Source: Alphaproteobacteria bacterium (GTDB taxonomy: Bacteria > Pseudomonadota > Alphaproteobacteria > Rickettsiales > JABSSG01). From it: 64,000 nucleotides of DNA. The notes beneath the pieces were generated by a model. That model was not told the DNA's origin and did not search any database. It saw only the letters and a program-made list of their open reading frames with translations. A program made the position numbers and the translations under genes. The stretch spans positions 86,001 to 150,000 of the forward strand of contig JAUHXQ010000003.1 of NCBI GenBank assembly GCA_030426905.1, given 5' to 3'. Positions 46,770 through 56,555 of the stretch are shown here, in pieces (positions within the stretch are counted from its first letter, which is position 1; each line of letters opens with the position of its first letter).

Positions 46770-48047
46770 ATGAGTGGAGATTCTTCAGATGCTGTTTTAA
46801 GCTATAGGGGTAAAAAGTATAAACTACCGATATATGAGTCTTCTGTAGGTCCAAATGTTATTGACGTAACAAAGTTTTACAAAGAATCAGGTGTTTTTAC
46901 ATATGACCCCGGATTTATGTCTACAGCTTCTTGTGAGTCAAAAATTACTTATATTAATGGTGAAGAAGGCACCTTAAGATATAGAGGTTATTCTGTGAAA
47001 TCATTAGCAGAAAAATGCGATTTCATGGACGTGTCATATTTGCTTTTATACGGTGATTTACCTAAAAAACTTCAAAAAGCAAAGTTTATTGAAAATCTTA
47101 CTCACCACTCTCTTGTACACGAGCAATTGCATTTTTTATTTAGAGGCTTTCAAAGAAGATCCCATCCGATGGCGGTAATGGTTGGAGCTGTAGGAACTTT
47201 ATCTGCTTTTTATCATGAAACTTTAGATATCAATGACCCTGAGCAAAGAGAGTTATCAGCGCATAAAATAATTGCTAAAATGCCGACTATTGCAGCGATG
47301 GCATATAAATATGCTGTAGGACAGCCTTTCATCTATCCTAAAAATGAGTTGGGATATACTGAAAATTTTTTATATATGATGTTTGCGACACCGTGTGAAG
47401 AATTTGTAATAGATCCTCTGTTGATTAGAGCTCTTGATAAAATTTTTATTTTACACGCAGACCATGAGCAAAATGCTTCTACCTCTACGGTGAGGATGGC
47501 AGGTTCATCAGGTGCTAATCCTTTTGCATGTATAGCTGCTGGAATTGCCTCACTATGGGGGCCGTTGCATGGTGGTGCAAATGAAGCGGTTATTAGAATG
47601 CTTATTGAAATAGGAAAGGTAAAAAATATTCGTAAGTTTATTGATAAAGCTAAAGATAAAGATGACCCTTTTAGATTGATGGGATTTGGTCATAGAGTAT
47701 ACAAGCATTACGATCCTAGAGCCGAAGTATTAAGAGAAATTTGTCATGATGTTTTTAAGCATCTAGGTAATAATAATGACCATTTAATGGAAATTGCCAT
47801 AGAGCTAGAGCAGGTAGCACTAAAAGACGAGTATTTTATTCGGCGTAAATTATACCCTAATGTAGATTTTTACTCTGGTCTTATTTACAAAGCCTTAAAG
47901 GTTCCAACGGAAATGTATACCGTATTATTTGCTATTGCCAGAACTGTAGGGTGGGTATCTCAATGGAAAGAAATGATGGAAAGTGAAGAATTTAGAATAG
48001 CAAGACCAAGACAATTATATACTGGGCACAAGGAAAGATTATTATAA
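46770..48047 (+). CDS. gltA: Citrate synthase
   Basis: A 425-residue type II citrate synthase condensing acetyl-CoA with oxaloacetate at the entry of the TCA cycle. Active-site segments are [32 protein letters not shown] and [16 protein letters not shown] chose the ATG at 46770, nine bases after an AAGGA ribosome binding site, over in-frame TTG/GTG codons upstream. In Rickettsiales this gene is a standard marker, so its sequence can place the organism. Confidence 0.96.
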   Translation: MSGDSSDAVLSYRGKKYKLPIYESSVGPNVIDVTKFYKESGVFTYDPGFMSTASCESKITYINGEEGTLRYRGYSVKSLAEKCDFMDVSYLLLYGDLPKKLQKAKFIENLTHHSLVHEQLHFLFRGFQRRSHPMAVMVGAVGTLSAFYHETLDINDPEQRELSAHKIIAKMPTIAAMAYKYAVGQPFIYPKNELGYTENFLYMMFATPCEEFVIDPLLIRALDKIFILHADHEQNASTSTVRMAGSSGANPFACIAAGIASLWGPLHGGANEAVIRMLIEIGKVKNIRKFIDKAKDKDDPFRLMGFGHRVYKHYDPRAEVLREICHDVFKHLGNNNDHLMEIAIELEQVALKDEYFIRRKLYPNVDFYSGLIYKALKVPTEMYTVLFAIARTVGWVSQWKEMMESEEFRIARPRQLYTGHKERLL

Positions 48048-48069
48048 CCAATCAAATAATATAGATAAT

Positions 48070-49077
48070 ATGAGATTACATTGGGTTAAAAATAAAATAC
48101 TAATTATGTTGATAATAATGTTATCAATATATGTAGCTTCTTTTCAATTTGATTCTTTGAAAGGGGTTAATTTTAATATGACAATGTATTTAGGAGAGAT
48201 GTGGTGGGCAATAATTTTAGGATTTTTAATTGGTGGTCTCATACATACTTTTGTTCCTAGTGAGTATATTACTAAAGCTTTAGCTGAACCCAGCAAAAGG
48301 TCTATATTTAATGCAGTAGGATTTGGTTTTACGATGAGCATATGTAGCCATGGTATTTTGGCTCTTGCGGTGCAGCTATACAAGAAGGGGGCTTCTCCGG
48401 CAGCAGTAGTTGCGTTTTTGCTTGCAAGTCCTTGGGCAAATTTTACGCTTACACTGTTGCTGATCAGTTTTTTTGGTTTATTGAAAGCATTGTATATTAT
48501 TATAGCAGCTGTGATTATAGCTATTGTCACAGGCCATATATTTTTACTATTGATGCGTTTTAATTTGATAGAAACAAATCCACATACCATAGCTAACCAT
48601 AAGGATTTTTCTATTATGAAAGACTTAAAAGCTAGAGTTAAAAATTATGATTTTACCACAAGTACTATACTAAAGGACTGTCAAGAAGTTTGGAGAGGAG
48701 GAGTAAGGTTAGCTAATATGGTATTATGGTGGATTTTGCTAGGTATCACAATTGCGAGTGTTGTTGGAGCTTTTATTCCTCCATTCTTTTTCCATGATTA
48801 TATGGGTCCTAATTTTATCGGTATGATGGTTACACTAATTGCTGCTACGGTTTTAGAAGTATGTTCTGAAGGTACAGCTCCTCTTGCGTTTGAAATATTT
48901 CGTCAGACTGGTTATCTAGGCAATCCATTTGTGTTTCTTATGGCAGGCGTTGCTACTGACTATACCGAAATTGGAATATTGTGGTATAACATAGGGCGGA
49001 AGACAGCTCTTTGGATGCCTATTATTGCGGTGCCACAAATTATTTTGTTTGGTACAATTGCAAATATCATTTTTTAA
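48070..49077 (+). CDS. Permease of the ArsP/YraQ (UPF0718) family
   Basis: A 335-residue membrane protein with about eight helices. CSHGILALAVQLYKKGASPA and FLLASPWANFTLTLLL, then the C-terminal LEVCSEGTAPLAFEI and FLMAGVATDYTEIGILW, are the duplicated blocks of the family. Members export organoarsenicals or other compounds, but most are uncharacterised. It follows gltA by 22 bases and may be co-transcribed. Confidence 0.85.
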   Translation: MRLHWVKNKILIMLIIMLSIYVASFQFDSLKGVNFNMTMYLGEMWWAIILGFLIGGLIHTFVPSEYITKALAEPSKRSIFNAVGFGFTMSICSHGILALAVQLYKKGASPAAVVAFLLASPWANFTLTLLLISFFGLLKALYIIIAAVIIAIVTGHIFLLLMRFNLIETNPHTIANHKDFSIMKDLKARVKNYDFTTSTILKDCQEVWRGGVRLANMVLWWILLGITIASVVGAFIPPFFFHDYMGPNFIGMMVTLIAATVLEVCSEGTAPLAFEIFRQTGYLGNPFVFLMAGVATDYTEIGILWYNIGRKTALWMPIIAVPQIILFGTIANIIF

Positions 49078-49187
49078 TATTTGTTGCTCTCTTCTTGTAT
49101 TACTTTAAAAAGATTCAAATCATATGTAAATATTGACAAGATAGTTAATTTACGCTAAAGACATATTAAATAATTATATGAAGAAAA

Positions 49188-50075
49188 ATGATCACAAATT
49201 TTAATGCTGCGAATTACTATTTTTCTATATCAAGCAACATACCACAAAAATTTAATTATATATGGTTAACTCCTCCAGAGGCTCCAAAGGAATTATTTCC
49301 ACTTGATCATGGGGGAAAAATAGATCGTAATTTTGATGTGATGTATCACAATAAAATAATAGTCTATCCATACTGGGAACATGTGTTGTGGACTAATAAT
49401 AAAAATTTAATTCCTAATACTGTAGAAAAACTTGAAAATATTGGTTTTGAGGTTAAGGAATTGAAAGATATCAATTCTACAAGAACAAATATTATTGATA
49501 CAATATCAAATTATTTTTGTTCTAAATACGCTGCTGTGTTTATTGATACGGCAAAGCTTATTGCTGCAGAAGGAGAAGGTGGAATAGTAGCTGATATAAA
49601 TTTTCGTTTTTTTAAACCATATGAAGAAAAGCAGCTAAAAAATGACTATATTGTGTACTGGCATGGCAGTCAATTTGAAAATGCGATGACAACATCTGCG
49701 CCTAATCATCCTGTGGTTACAAAAACATTGGATAACCTAGAAAATAGTTTTGATGAACTGACCTTTTTTAATAAATTAACCTGTAGTTCTAATAAATATA
49801 TCAATTTATTTGAAAAAATTATGCAGTATACTAATTTATTTCAAGAAACTATACTTACAAATCATAACTATGTGTGGCAACAGCTAAAAAACAACTTTGC
49901 CAGTCAACGAAGAGAGTCAGTAGGATTTATAGCATCTTGTAAAGATCCGTCTAATAGAGATATTGACTCAATAAAATGGGTCGATCGTTGTAAATACTAT
50001 GAAGGTATTACAGGGATATCTAATGATGATGGTATATGTGGAGATACTAAAGAGTTATCTTGGCAGCATGTATAA
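49188..50075 (+). CDS. Candidate GT-A glycosyltransferase of the DXD sugar-binding type, possible effector
   Basis: A 295-residue protein. The opening IPQKFNYIWLTPP resembles IPKxIHxIWLG of the OCH1/TcdA-like glycosyltransferases. Then VLWTNNKNL and a central block AVFIDTAKLIAAEGEGGIVA followed by DINFRFFKP match the family core D..R/K.....GG...D.D, where the first aspartate and the DXD bind sugar nucleotide and metal. Here the DXD is D136-I-N138, a variant that could weaken metal binding. Toxin and effector enzymes with this fold glycosylate host proteins; that role is inference. No signal peptide; monocistronic, with TTGACA at 49133-49138 but no good -10. Confidence 0.65.
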   Translation: MITNFNAANYYFSISSNIPQKFNYIWLTPPEAPKELFPLDHGGKIDRNFDVMYHNKIIVYPYWEHVLWTNNKNLIPNTVEKLENIGFEVKELKDINSTRTNIIDTISNYFCSKYAAVFIDTAKLIAAEGEGGIVADINFRFFKPYEEKQLKNDYIVYWHGSQFENAMTTSAPNHPVVTKTLDNLENSFDELTFFNKLTCSSNKYINLFEKIMQYTNLFQETILTNHNYVWQQLKNNFASQRRESVGFIASCKDPSNRDIDSIKWVDRCKYYEGITGISNDDGICGDTKELSWQHV

Positions 50076-50152
50076 AGAGATAATTGTTTTTTAAGTTTTC
50101 AAATTTCTCTAATAGATACAAGGCAGGAAAAGGTATTTTTCTTATAATGAAG

Positions 50153-50293
50153 TTAAGCTAAAGAAAATTTTTTGCTACAGTACGGACATACTATATAGCC
50201 TTTATCTTTGTTTATTTTAAGATATATTTTTGGATGTTTAATTCCATCACCTTCACAATAAACTTCTGGTTGTTTTACTGTATGAGAGTCCAT
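50153..50293 (-). CDS. NDUFS6-type zinc-finger protein (CHCC domain)
   Basis: A 46-residue protein on the minus strand. VYCEGDGIKHPKIYLKIN and YIVCPYCSKKF give the Cys-His-Cys-Cys zinc site of the NDUFS6 family, an accessory subunit of mitochondrial complex I that many alphaproteobacteria also encode. It therefore probably binds the peripheral arm of the complex encoded by the nuo operon 5.5 kb to the left, though it lies outside it. The remainder of the 380-base interval between the neighbouring genes has no other feature I can support. Confidence 0.88.
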   Translation of the reverse strand: MDSHTVKQPEVYCEGDGIKHPKIYLKINKDKGYIVCPYCSKKFSLA

Positions 50294-50461
50294 TTTTCTA
50301 AAAGATCATAATAATTAATATTAGAACTATAGCATAATAGGTTGATTTTTCTATATAAGAGTTTGTTTTTGATGTTTGCTAAAGCTTAAATAACTATTTA
50401 CAATCATAACTTTTTCTGTAATTCTTACATTTCTTTTTATTTAAAAATATGGAGTGTGTTT

Positions 50462-51268
50462 GTGTCTAATGGATTGCTAAAAGGTAAGCGAGGTTTAGTA
50501 ATGGGGGTTGCAAATGATAAGTCTATTGCTTGGGGTATAGCAGCAGCAGCAGCAAGAGAAGGAGCTCAGCTAGCCTACACTTATCAAGGAGAAATCTTAA
50601 AAAAAAGAATTTTTCCTTTGGCTGAAAAAACTAACTCTGACATTATTTTAGAGTGTGATGTTACCAAAGAAGATTCTCTTGATCAGGTATTTAAAGAAAT
50701 AGAAGAAAAATGGGGATCTATTGATTTTCTAGTGCACTCTATTGCTTTTTCTAACAAGGATGAACTTAAGGGCCGTTATATTGATACGTCATTAGATAAC
50801 TTTCTCAATACAATGAATATTTCTTGTTTTTCTTTCACATCAATTGCAAAGAGAGCTGAAAAATTAATGAAAAACGGGGGCAGCCTTCTTACTATGACTT
50901 ACTATGGAGCAAATAAAGTAATGCCTCATTATAATGTTATGGGAATTGCAAAGTCAGCGCTTGAAACCAGTGTTAAATATTTAGCTGTAGATTTGGGTAG
51001 AAGTAATATTAGGGTGAATGCAATTTCTGCTGGGCCTATTAAAACTCTTGCTGCTTCAGGCATAGGGGATTTTAAGTATATTCTAAAATGGAATGAGTAC
51101 AATGCGCCGTTAAAAAGAACGGTCACCACAGAAGAAGTAGGCAATACTGCAGCCTTTCTGCTAAGCGATATGAGTTCCGGTACTACAGGGCAAACAATAT
51201 ACGTGGACAGTGGTTACAATGTCGTTGGAATGAAGGCAGTGGACGCGCCCGACATTGCTACCGTATAA
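50462..51268 (+). CDS. fabI: Enoyl-[acyl-carrier-protein] reductase (NADH)
   Basis: A 268-residue short-chain-dehydrogenase-fold enzyme that completes each round of fatty acid elongation. GVANDKSIAWGIA is the FabI-type NADH site, YYGANKVMPHYNVMGIAKSA has the catalytic Tyr-x6-Lys pattern (from YNVMGIAK), and the substrate loop SAGPIKTLAASGI follows. I prefer the GTG at 50462, seven bases after GGAG, over the in-frame GTG at 50456. Confidence 0.95.
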   Translation: MSNGLLKGKRGLVMGVANDKSIAWGIAAAAAREGAQLAYTYQGEILKKRIFPLAEKTNSDIILECDVTKEDSLDQVFKEIEEKWGSIDFLVHSIAFSNKDELKGRYIDTSLDNFLNTMNISCFSFTSIAKRAEKLMKNGGSLLTMTYYGANKVMPHYNVMGIAKSALETSVKYLAVDLGRSNIRVNAISAGPIKTLAASGIGDFKYILKWNEYNAPLKRTVTTEEVGNTAAFLLSDMSSGTTGQTIYVDSGYNVVGMKAVDAPDIATV

Positions 51269-51420
51269 ACAGTAACGCTGTTAGCATAGTATAAAATAAT
51301 TTTAACATCTTTTTAACAGTTTTTTTCGGCTATATTTCAGTTATAGCTGAATTTTCTTTTAGTTGTCTTAAAAATATCAAGTAAAATTCTTCATAGGAAA
51401 TCGAATTAATCAGTTAGTCA

Positions 51421-51448
51421 TTGACAAAAATTTTATTTATGTTACAAA
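51421..51448 (+). promoter_or_regulatory. Probable promoter of the repeat/amidotransferase gene
   Basis: A perfect TTGACA (51421-51426) with TACAAA (51443-51448) after 16 bases, 44 bases before the start codon at 51492. No CtrA-like box is seen here, unlike before the two ankyrin genes. Confidence 0.4.
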
Positions 51449-51491
51449 ATAATAACTAAATTTTAATAAATAAGTATTTTCTGGAATTACT

Positions 51492-54400
51492 ATGGCTAAT
51501 TTATATGATATTACAACTCTAAGCGCACTTATAGAGTATAAAGCGAAAAACCCACATAAAACTATAAGCTTGAAAGGTTTAGAAGATATTCGTTCTGATG
51601 AACAATTAGCCATCATTAGAGAACTAATGTCATCATCGCTCATAAGTTACGATTTAGATGATCTAGCCACTTACTCCGATCTGCTGCTGTCCAGTGATCC
51701 AAATCAATTTTTAATTCAAGTGGCATCAGCATATGTTAAGTATAGTGATGCAAAACAACGTCAAATAGAAATAGATTTGATCAATGAATCCCTTGATAGA
51801 GGAGCATCTGTCATGGCAATTTTAGAATCCTACAAGGATGACTTAGAAATACTTAATCACTTCCAAAACAAGATACTACGAAATAAAAACACAGCAGATC
51901 AGTTCCTAGTCAGAGTAATATCGACACATACATACACTGAAGCTGAAAAGGAAATTCAAGCTAAGTTAGCAGGTGCAGCAATAGATAAAGGTGCTAAAAT
52001 AGAATCTGCCCTCAGTAATCCTTCTTTGAGATTAAGTATAGCAGTGCTCGATAATTTACAATCTGTATTGTTAACAGAAAACACAGCAGATCAGTTCCTA
52101 GTCAGAGTAATATCGGAATATACATACGCTGAAGCTGGAAAGGAAATGCAAGCTAAGTTAATAAATGCAGCAATAGATAAAGGTGCTGAGATAGAATTTG
52201 CTCTCAGTAATTTTGGATTAAATATAAAAGTGCTCGATGATTTACAATCTGTATTGTTAACAGAAAACACAGCAGATCAGTTCCTAGTCAGAGTAATATC
52301 GACATATACATACACTGAAGCTGGAAAGGAAATTCAAGCTAAGTTAGCAGGTGCAGCAATAGATAAAGGTGCTGAGATAGAATCTGCTCTCAGTAACTCT
52401 TTTGGATTAAATATAAAAGTGCTCGATGATTTACAATCTGTATTGTTAACAGAAAACACAGCAGACCAGTTTTTGAGTAAAGTAATATTGGCATATGCAA
52501 ACACTGAAGCTGAAAAAGAAATTCAAGCTAAGTTAATAAATGCAGCAACTGATAAAGGTGCTAAAATAAAATTATGTTATTTAGAATATGGTAATGTTAA
52601 CTTAAACAGTATATCACAGATTCAAGATAAAATACTTGATCCTACCTTCAGTGAACTGGACCCTACTGAATCTTTAACGATAATTCTTAACTCTTTGTCT
52701 GCCACTACCCACCCCACTATTTCTCAGGAATCTCAACTCAATCTTATTGATTTGTGTGTTAAGCACGGAGCAAATATAGATAAAGCATTAAGTAATGTGA
52801 GCGCACATGGGTTTCTTCAAGATGGAGTGTTTACTTATAAGTTACTTCCTGATTTTATAATTGATCATCTTATTAATAATGGTTTAACTAAAGAATATGC
52901 GCTTATCTACTATATAGAAAGAGATAATTATCAATATATAGAAAGTGGATCTTTGCAAGGATTAAGCCTAAAGCTAGATACTAACAATGTGCAAATGTTA
53001 GAACCTATTTATAGATTTGATTTTAGCACATCCGCTAAAATTTTAAAATTTTTTCATAATATAGACCTAACATCTATAAATAACATATTAAGACCCAAAG
53101 GAATATCACATTCAGTAATAGACTCTATTTTCAATTTTATTAAATTTGTTCAAGAATATGCAAATATATCCGATGATAGATCTAGCTCTTTAACAGATAT
53201 TGAGATAAATTTATTAAATGAAGATTTGCCGTGTTTAGCTTTAGAGCAATATAAGAACTGTGTACCTCTTAACAACTATGGATATAGTGTACTCCACCTA
53301 GCAATAATTTCTGGAAAATATGATTTAGCATTGCAACTATTGCAAGAAGGCTACTCTATAGATACAACAACACTAATTATTTTGTCTCGTAAAGATACTA
53401 ATGGTGCAACACAGGAGCTCTTAAATCTTGCAAATTATATAATTAATAATTCTAACAATCTTGATTTGCATTTAAATGAAAGTGGAGAAACTTTAGTAGA
53501 TAACTTTATAAGCAATACTGATTTAAGAGCATTAGTACTAGAAAAGTCAAATGATAAAATATACTCTTTTTTAAAGCAGGATAAGGATTGTCAAATCCTA
53601 ACTTATAATGATAGCAAAACTAATATTGCTATAACTCATACGGAGTCTTTTTGGTCTACAGGCCTCACTGCTACAGCAAGAAAAGCTATGGCATCAAATC
53701 CTAATCTACAATTTTATACAATTAGTATTCAAGATATTGAAGAATGCGGGTCCGATATATTAAATTATATAGATGCATTTATGAATCCTGGGGCTAGTGA
53801 CAACTTTCCAAAAGGCAAGAATGTTTTTACTATTCAAAATGTTCCTATAAATAAAGACCCTGAAAAGTCTTACCAAGAAATATTATCCCTAACATATGAT
53901 AATGATATTCCTTATTTTGGCATTTGTGCAGGTGCACAAAACTTTATTCTCCATCATCAAGGGAGTTTATACCCTCTGAGCGGATATAATATGGGGAAAC
54001 ATACTATAAATTTAGTTTCAGGTAGCATGGTACATTTTATGTCTTTAACCAAAGCAGAGCAAGATGAGGCATTAAGTAGCTGCGTATTTCCTATAGTTAC
54101 GTATAAAGGAGATACCGCTCATCACTTTGCGGCAACTATGTATGATCTAGGTAACGGCATAAAAATTGGAGGAACTTCTGAGGATAATGTTGCTATGGCC
54201 TATGCGCACAGCAACGGTATAAGGTTTGCAACCCAATACCATCCAGAGCACTTTTATCATGAGTCCAACGAAATAGGACGTCAAAAAATACTGCTTGATA
54301 ATTTCTTTAAAACTGCAACCATGCATCATGATTATAGATTGGAGCCAGAATTATTTATGCACCCAAGTGTGGTTATGCAACAAGTGCAGGACAAATTATC

Positions 54401-54530
54401 ACAATGTACTGACAAAAAATATTTGCTCGAATATAAAAATGAATATTGCATGTATACCAACATATCTATAAGTGATGATTTACAAAAATCTCAGACCATC
54501 CTTATAGGAAGTGACATGGATAATCACTAA
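51492..54530 (+). CDS. Large repeat protein with C-terminal class I glutamine amidotransferase-like domain
   Basis: A 1012-residue protein. Residues 133 to about 385 contain four tandem repeats of some 62-64 residues beginning NTADQFLVRVIS and containing EIQAKLAGAAIDKGAEIESAL. Residues 390-700 are further helical repeats with one ankyrin-like unit (YSVLHLAIISGKYDLALQLL). Residues 710-940 look like a class I glutamine amidotransferase/C26 peptidase: PYFGICAGAQNFILHHQG with nucleophile Cys812 and TQYHPEHF with His917 and Glu919, the expected Cys-His-Glu triad. Such domains take ammonia from glutamine or hydrolyse gamma-glutamyl bonds; no synthetase partner is nearby. A free-standing host-directed amidase is a possibility. 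No signal peptide. Confidence 0.82.
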   Translation: MANLYDITTLSALIEYKAKNPHKTISLKGLEDIRSDEQLAIIRELMSSSLISYDLDDLATYSDLLLSSDPNQFLIQVASAYVKYSDAKQRQIEIDLINESLDRGASVMAILESYKDDLEILNHFQNKILRNKNTADQFLVRVISTHTYTEAEKEIQAKLAGAAIDKGAKIESALSNPSLRLSIAVLDNLQSVLLTENTADQFLVRVISEYTYAEAGKEMQAKLINAAIDKGAEIEFALSNFGLNIKVLDDLQSVLLTENTADQFLVRVISTYTYTEAGKEIQAKLAGAAIDKGAEIESALSNSFGLNIKVLDDLQSVLLTENTADQFLSKVILAYANTEAEKEIQAKLINAATDKGAKIKLCYLEYGNVNLNSISQIQDKILDPTFSELDPTESLTIILNSLSATTHPTISQESQLNLIDLCVKHGANIDKALSNVSAHGFLQDGVFTYKLLPDFIIDHLINNGLTKEYALIYYIERDNYQYIESGSLQGLSLKLDTNNVQMLEPIYRFDFSTSAKILKFFHNIDLTSINNILRPKGISHSVIDSIFNFIKFVQEYANISDDRSSSLTDIEINLLNEDLPCLALEQYKNCVPLNNYGYSVLHLAIISGKYDLALQLLQEGYSIDTTTLIILSRKDTNGATQELLNLANYIINNSNNLDLHLNESGETLVDNFISNTDLRALVLEKSNDKIYSFLKQDKDCQILTYNDSKTNIAITHTESFWSTGLTATARKAMASNPNLQFYTISIQDIEECGSDILNYIDAFMNPGASDNFPKGKNVFTIQNVPINKDPEKSYQEILSLTYDNDIPYFGICAGAQNFILHHQGSLYPLSGYNMGKHTINLVSGSMVHFMSLTKAEQDEALSSCVFPIVTYKGDTAHHFAATMYDLGNGIKIGGTSEDNVAMAYAHSNGIRFATQYHPEHFYHESNEIGRQKILLDNFFKTATMHHDYRLEPELFMHPSVVMQQVQDKLSQCTDKKYLLEYKNEYCMYTNISISDDLQKSQTILIGSDMDNH
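51885..52650 (+). repeat. Tandem repeats of about 190 bp within the amidotransferase-like gene
   Basis: Four in-frame copies of a unit starting AACACAGCAGATCAG; three share long identical stretches, the fourth has drifted. The near-identity of DNA points to recent expansion, as in the 3994-7062 gene, but the repeat sequence is unrelated to it. Confidence 0.85.
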
Positions 54531-54555
54531 AAAATATAGAGCCTGGTTATTTTTT
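54529..54555. terminator. Possible bidirectional terminator
   Basis: An A/T-only inverted repeat AAAAAATA (54529-54536) and TATTTTTT (54548-54555) around an 11-base loop between two convergent genes. It would act in either direction with its own T tract, but the stem has no GC pairs, so it is weak. Confidence 0.3.
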
Positions 54556-54629
54556 ATATCGTGTAAGTTAGTTTATTAATATTTTACTCTAAACACTTTG
54601 TTTTGTATTCTCAGTAAACTCTACTAAGT

Positions 54630-55595
54630 TCAAGCAGGACAGTTAGTTGCAGATGCTTTCTCTAGAATTCTCATTATATTAAGAGATTCCATTCCATCAG
54701 TTAGAGGTTTTTTGTTATTAATAATACAATCAATAAAATGCTGACATTCATTCTTTAAAGGTTCAGAAGGGGTTATAGGTAAATACTCTAGGTTTTTATT
54801 AGATGTTAGTGTTTTATTGGGTGATTCGGAGATATCATAATGACAGATGGCTATTTTATTCTCCCAAGGCTTTAAATCATTAAATATAGCCATTTTCTTT
54901 TCTCCGATAACAACAAATTTTTGTTCTTTTTCAGGATTTAACCAAGAAACAAAAATATGAGCTTTAATGCCATTTGCAAACTTGAGCTGTAGCATGGAGA
55001 AATCTCCGATACTATGTTTTATGAATTGAGTGCTGGTATGGTTAATCGTGACATTACTATTTCCTGCGATAGACAAGATCATCGAGAGATCATGTGGCGC
55101 AAGGTCCCACAATACACTTTGGTTTGCATAAATTTTACCCAAATTGAGCCTATTTGAATATATATATTTAATATTCCCTAATTCTCCATTGAGTACCATA
55201 TTTTTGAGAGAGATGAAGGCATCGTGGTATTGCAATAGATGACCGCACATCAATTTTTTTTGAAACTTATCTGCTAAGCTACATAAGTCTTTTACTTCTT
55301 CAGAAGACATGGCCATAGGTTTTTCAATAAATACATGCTTACCTGCTTGGAGTGCTTCTCTAGCTAATTGATAATGTGTTTGAGCTTGAGTTGCAATTGC
55401 TATAGCGCTAATATCTTTATTTGCAAGTATCTCTTGCCAAGAGTGAACTTGAGTTTTGTAATTATCTGCAATTTTTTGAGCTTTTTCTAAGTTGTGATCG
55501 CAAATAGAATGTAAAACTTTCAAATCTGCAAAATTACGTGCTAAATTTTTACCCCAGTCACCTATTCCGACTACGGAGATTTTAATTTTGTTCAT
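54630..55595 (-). CDS. Gfo/Idh/MocA-family NAD(P)-dependent oxidoreductase
   Basis: A 321-residue enzyme with a Rossmann start VVGIGDWGKNLARNFADL, the family motif HVFIEKPMA (the lysine of EKP is catalytic) and the dimerisation domain DLAPHDLSMILSIAG with the conserved histidine. Members oxidise sugars or sugar nucleotides, for example in the making of surface polysaccharide residues. No sugar-pathway neighbours are present, so the substrate is open. It lies just downstream of a tRNA-Asp transcribed in the same direction. Confidence 0.88.
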   Translation of the reverse strand: MNKIKISVVGIGDWGKNLARNFADLKVLHSICDHNLEKAQKIADNYKTQVHSWQEILANKDISAIAIATQAQTHYQLAREALQAGKHVFIEKPMAMSSEEVKDLCSLADKFQKKLMCGHLLQYHDAFISLKNMVLNGELGNIKYIYSNRLNLGKIYANQSVLWDLAPHDLSMILSIAGNSNVTINHTSTQFIKHSIGDFSMLQLKFANGIKAHIFVSWLNPEKEQKFVVIGEKKMAIFNDLKPWENKIAICHYDISESPNKTLTSNKNLEYLPITPSEPLKNECQHFIDCIINNKKPLTDGMESLNIMRILEKASATNCPA

Positions 55596-55616
55596 CAGGT
55601 AAGCCGCTTTTTCTAA

Positions 55617-55694
55617 TGGCGGGAGTGACGGGAATTGAACCCGCGACCTCCTGCGTGACAGGCAGGCGCTCTAACCGGGCTGAGCTACACCCCC
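55617..55694 (-). tRNA. tRNA-Asp (anticodon GTC)
   Basis: A 78-base cloverleaf on the minus strand with acceptor GGGGGTG/CACTCCC (one G-T pair), a D arm with AGCTCAGCCCGGTTAGAGC, the anticodon stem-loop CTGCCTGTCACGCAG with anticodon GTC, a T arm with GGTTCAATTCC and an encoded CCA. Confidence 0.95.
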
Positions 55695-55772
55695 ATTAGT
55701 GATATAAAGTTTATTTAGTAACCCATTTCTCACTTTAAGTAAAGCTCTAATTATAAAATTAAACTGTTATAT

Positions 55773-56333
55773 TTATGTATTAGAAAAATTTAGTTTCCTC
55801 GAGCAATAAGAACAATAGATTCTTCGGGTGGCAGGAACTATAGGTTTACACAATATTTTTAAGGATTCATACCACAAATATATAGTTGCTAGACTCCATG
55901 TAAATAATTCATATTGTATCTTATCCATATCTGACATACTAATCGAGTAATCTTGCTGTAATAATCCTGCCACAATAGTAGCTATAATTACTATTGCAAA
56001 AGGAATAACTAGTTTCCCTAAAATTAAAAATTTACAGAAAATAATAGGTGTATGGACGATAAAACTTTTAAAATTTTTTTTACATTTATCAAAAGAGATT
56101 TTCTTATAAGTTGCCATAGATATCTGACAAACTAGATGAATAACTAAAAAATATACATCAGTCAAAGAAACATAATAAGGTTTGTAGCAATAAAAAAACA
56201 TACCTCCTATTGGGTAAATGATCAGTAAAAGCGTTATTAATAATGAGAAAGCAAGATATAACCAAAAAATGAAGTATTTTAAATATACAACAAAACACTT
56301 TAGTCCTGTATAAATTTTATTAAGATTGCTCAT
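55773..56333 (-). CDS. Unknown multi-pass membrane protein
   Basis: A 186-residue protein from the ATG at 56333 (MSNLNKIYTG). It has about four hydrophobic segments: two in the first 60 residues (YFIFWLYLAFSLLITLLLII), one around residues 115-140 (LVIPFAIVIIATIVAGLL) and one near residue 160. A short basic C-terminus contains a CSYC pair. The frame extends 23 codons upstream, but those codons fall into an inverted-repeat element and are rich in basic residues, so I exclude them. No family recognised. Confidence 0.6.
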   Translation of the reverse strand: MSNLNKIYTGLKCFVVYLKYFIFWLYLAFSLLITLLLIIYPIGGMFFYCYKPYYVSLTDVYFLVIHLVCQISMATYKKISFDKCKKNFKSFIVHTPIIFCKFLILGKLVIPFAIVIIATIVAGLLQQDYSISMSDMDKIQYELFTWSLATIYLWYESLKILCKPIVPATRRIYCSYCSRKLNFSNT

Positions 56334-56369
56334 TATAATTTTATTATGCACTATACCTCGCTTGCGGTA

Positions 56370-56452
56370 CTGTCTAGAACTCGCTCCTTTATTCAACTTC
56401 ACTACTAATTTCTCGCTGTAATTATCTCTTCGGAATTCCTTATTCTAGACAG
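56370..56452. repeat. 83-bp segment bounded by inverted repeats
   Basis: A perfect 10-base inverted repeat CTGTCTAGAA (56370-56379) and TTCTAGACAG (56443-56452) brackets 63 bases that are less AT-rich than the flanks. It lies just upstream of the membrane protein gene. It could be a miniature element or part of a regulatory region; it does not match the 142-bp element at 26.1 kb. Confidence 0.4.
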
Positions 56453-56555
56453 CACCATTATTGATGTTTACTCAAAAGTTAATTATTTATAGTTCATTTC
56501 TATGTTTTTTTCTATACTGACTTTAAAAATTATATAAATAAACATCTAGTGGTTT

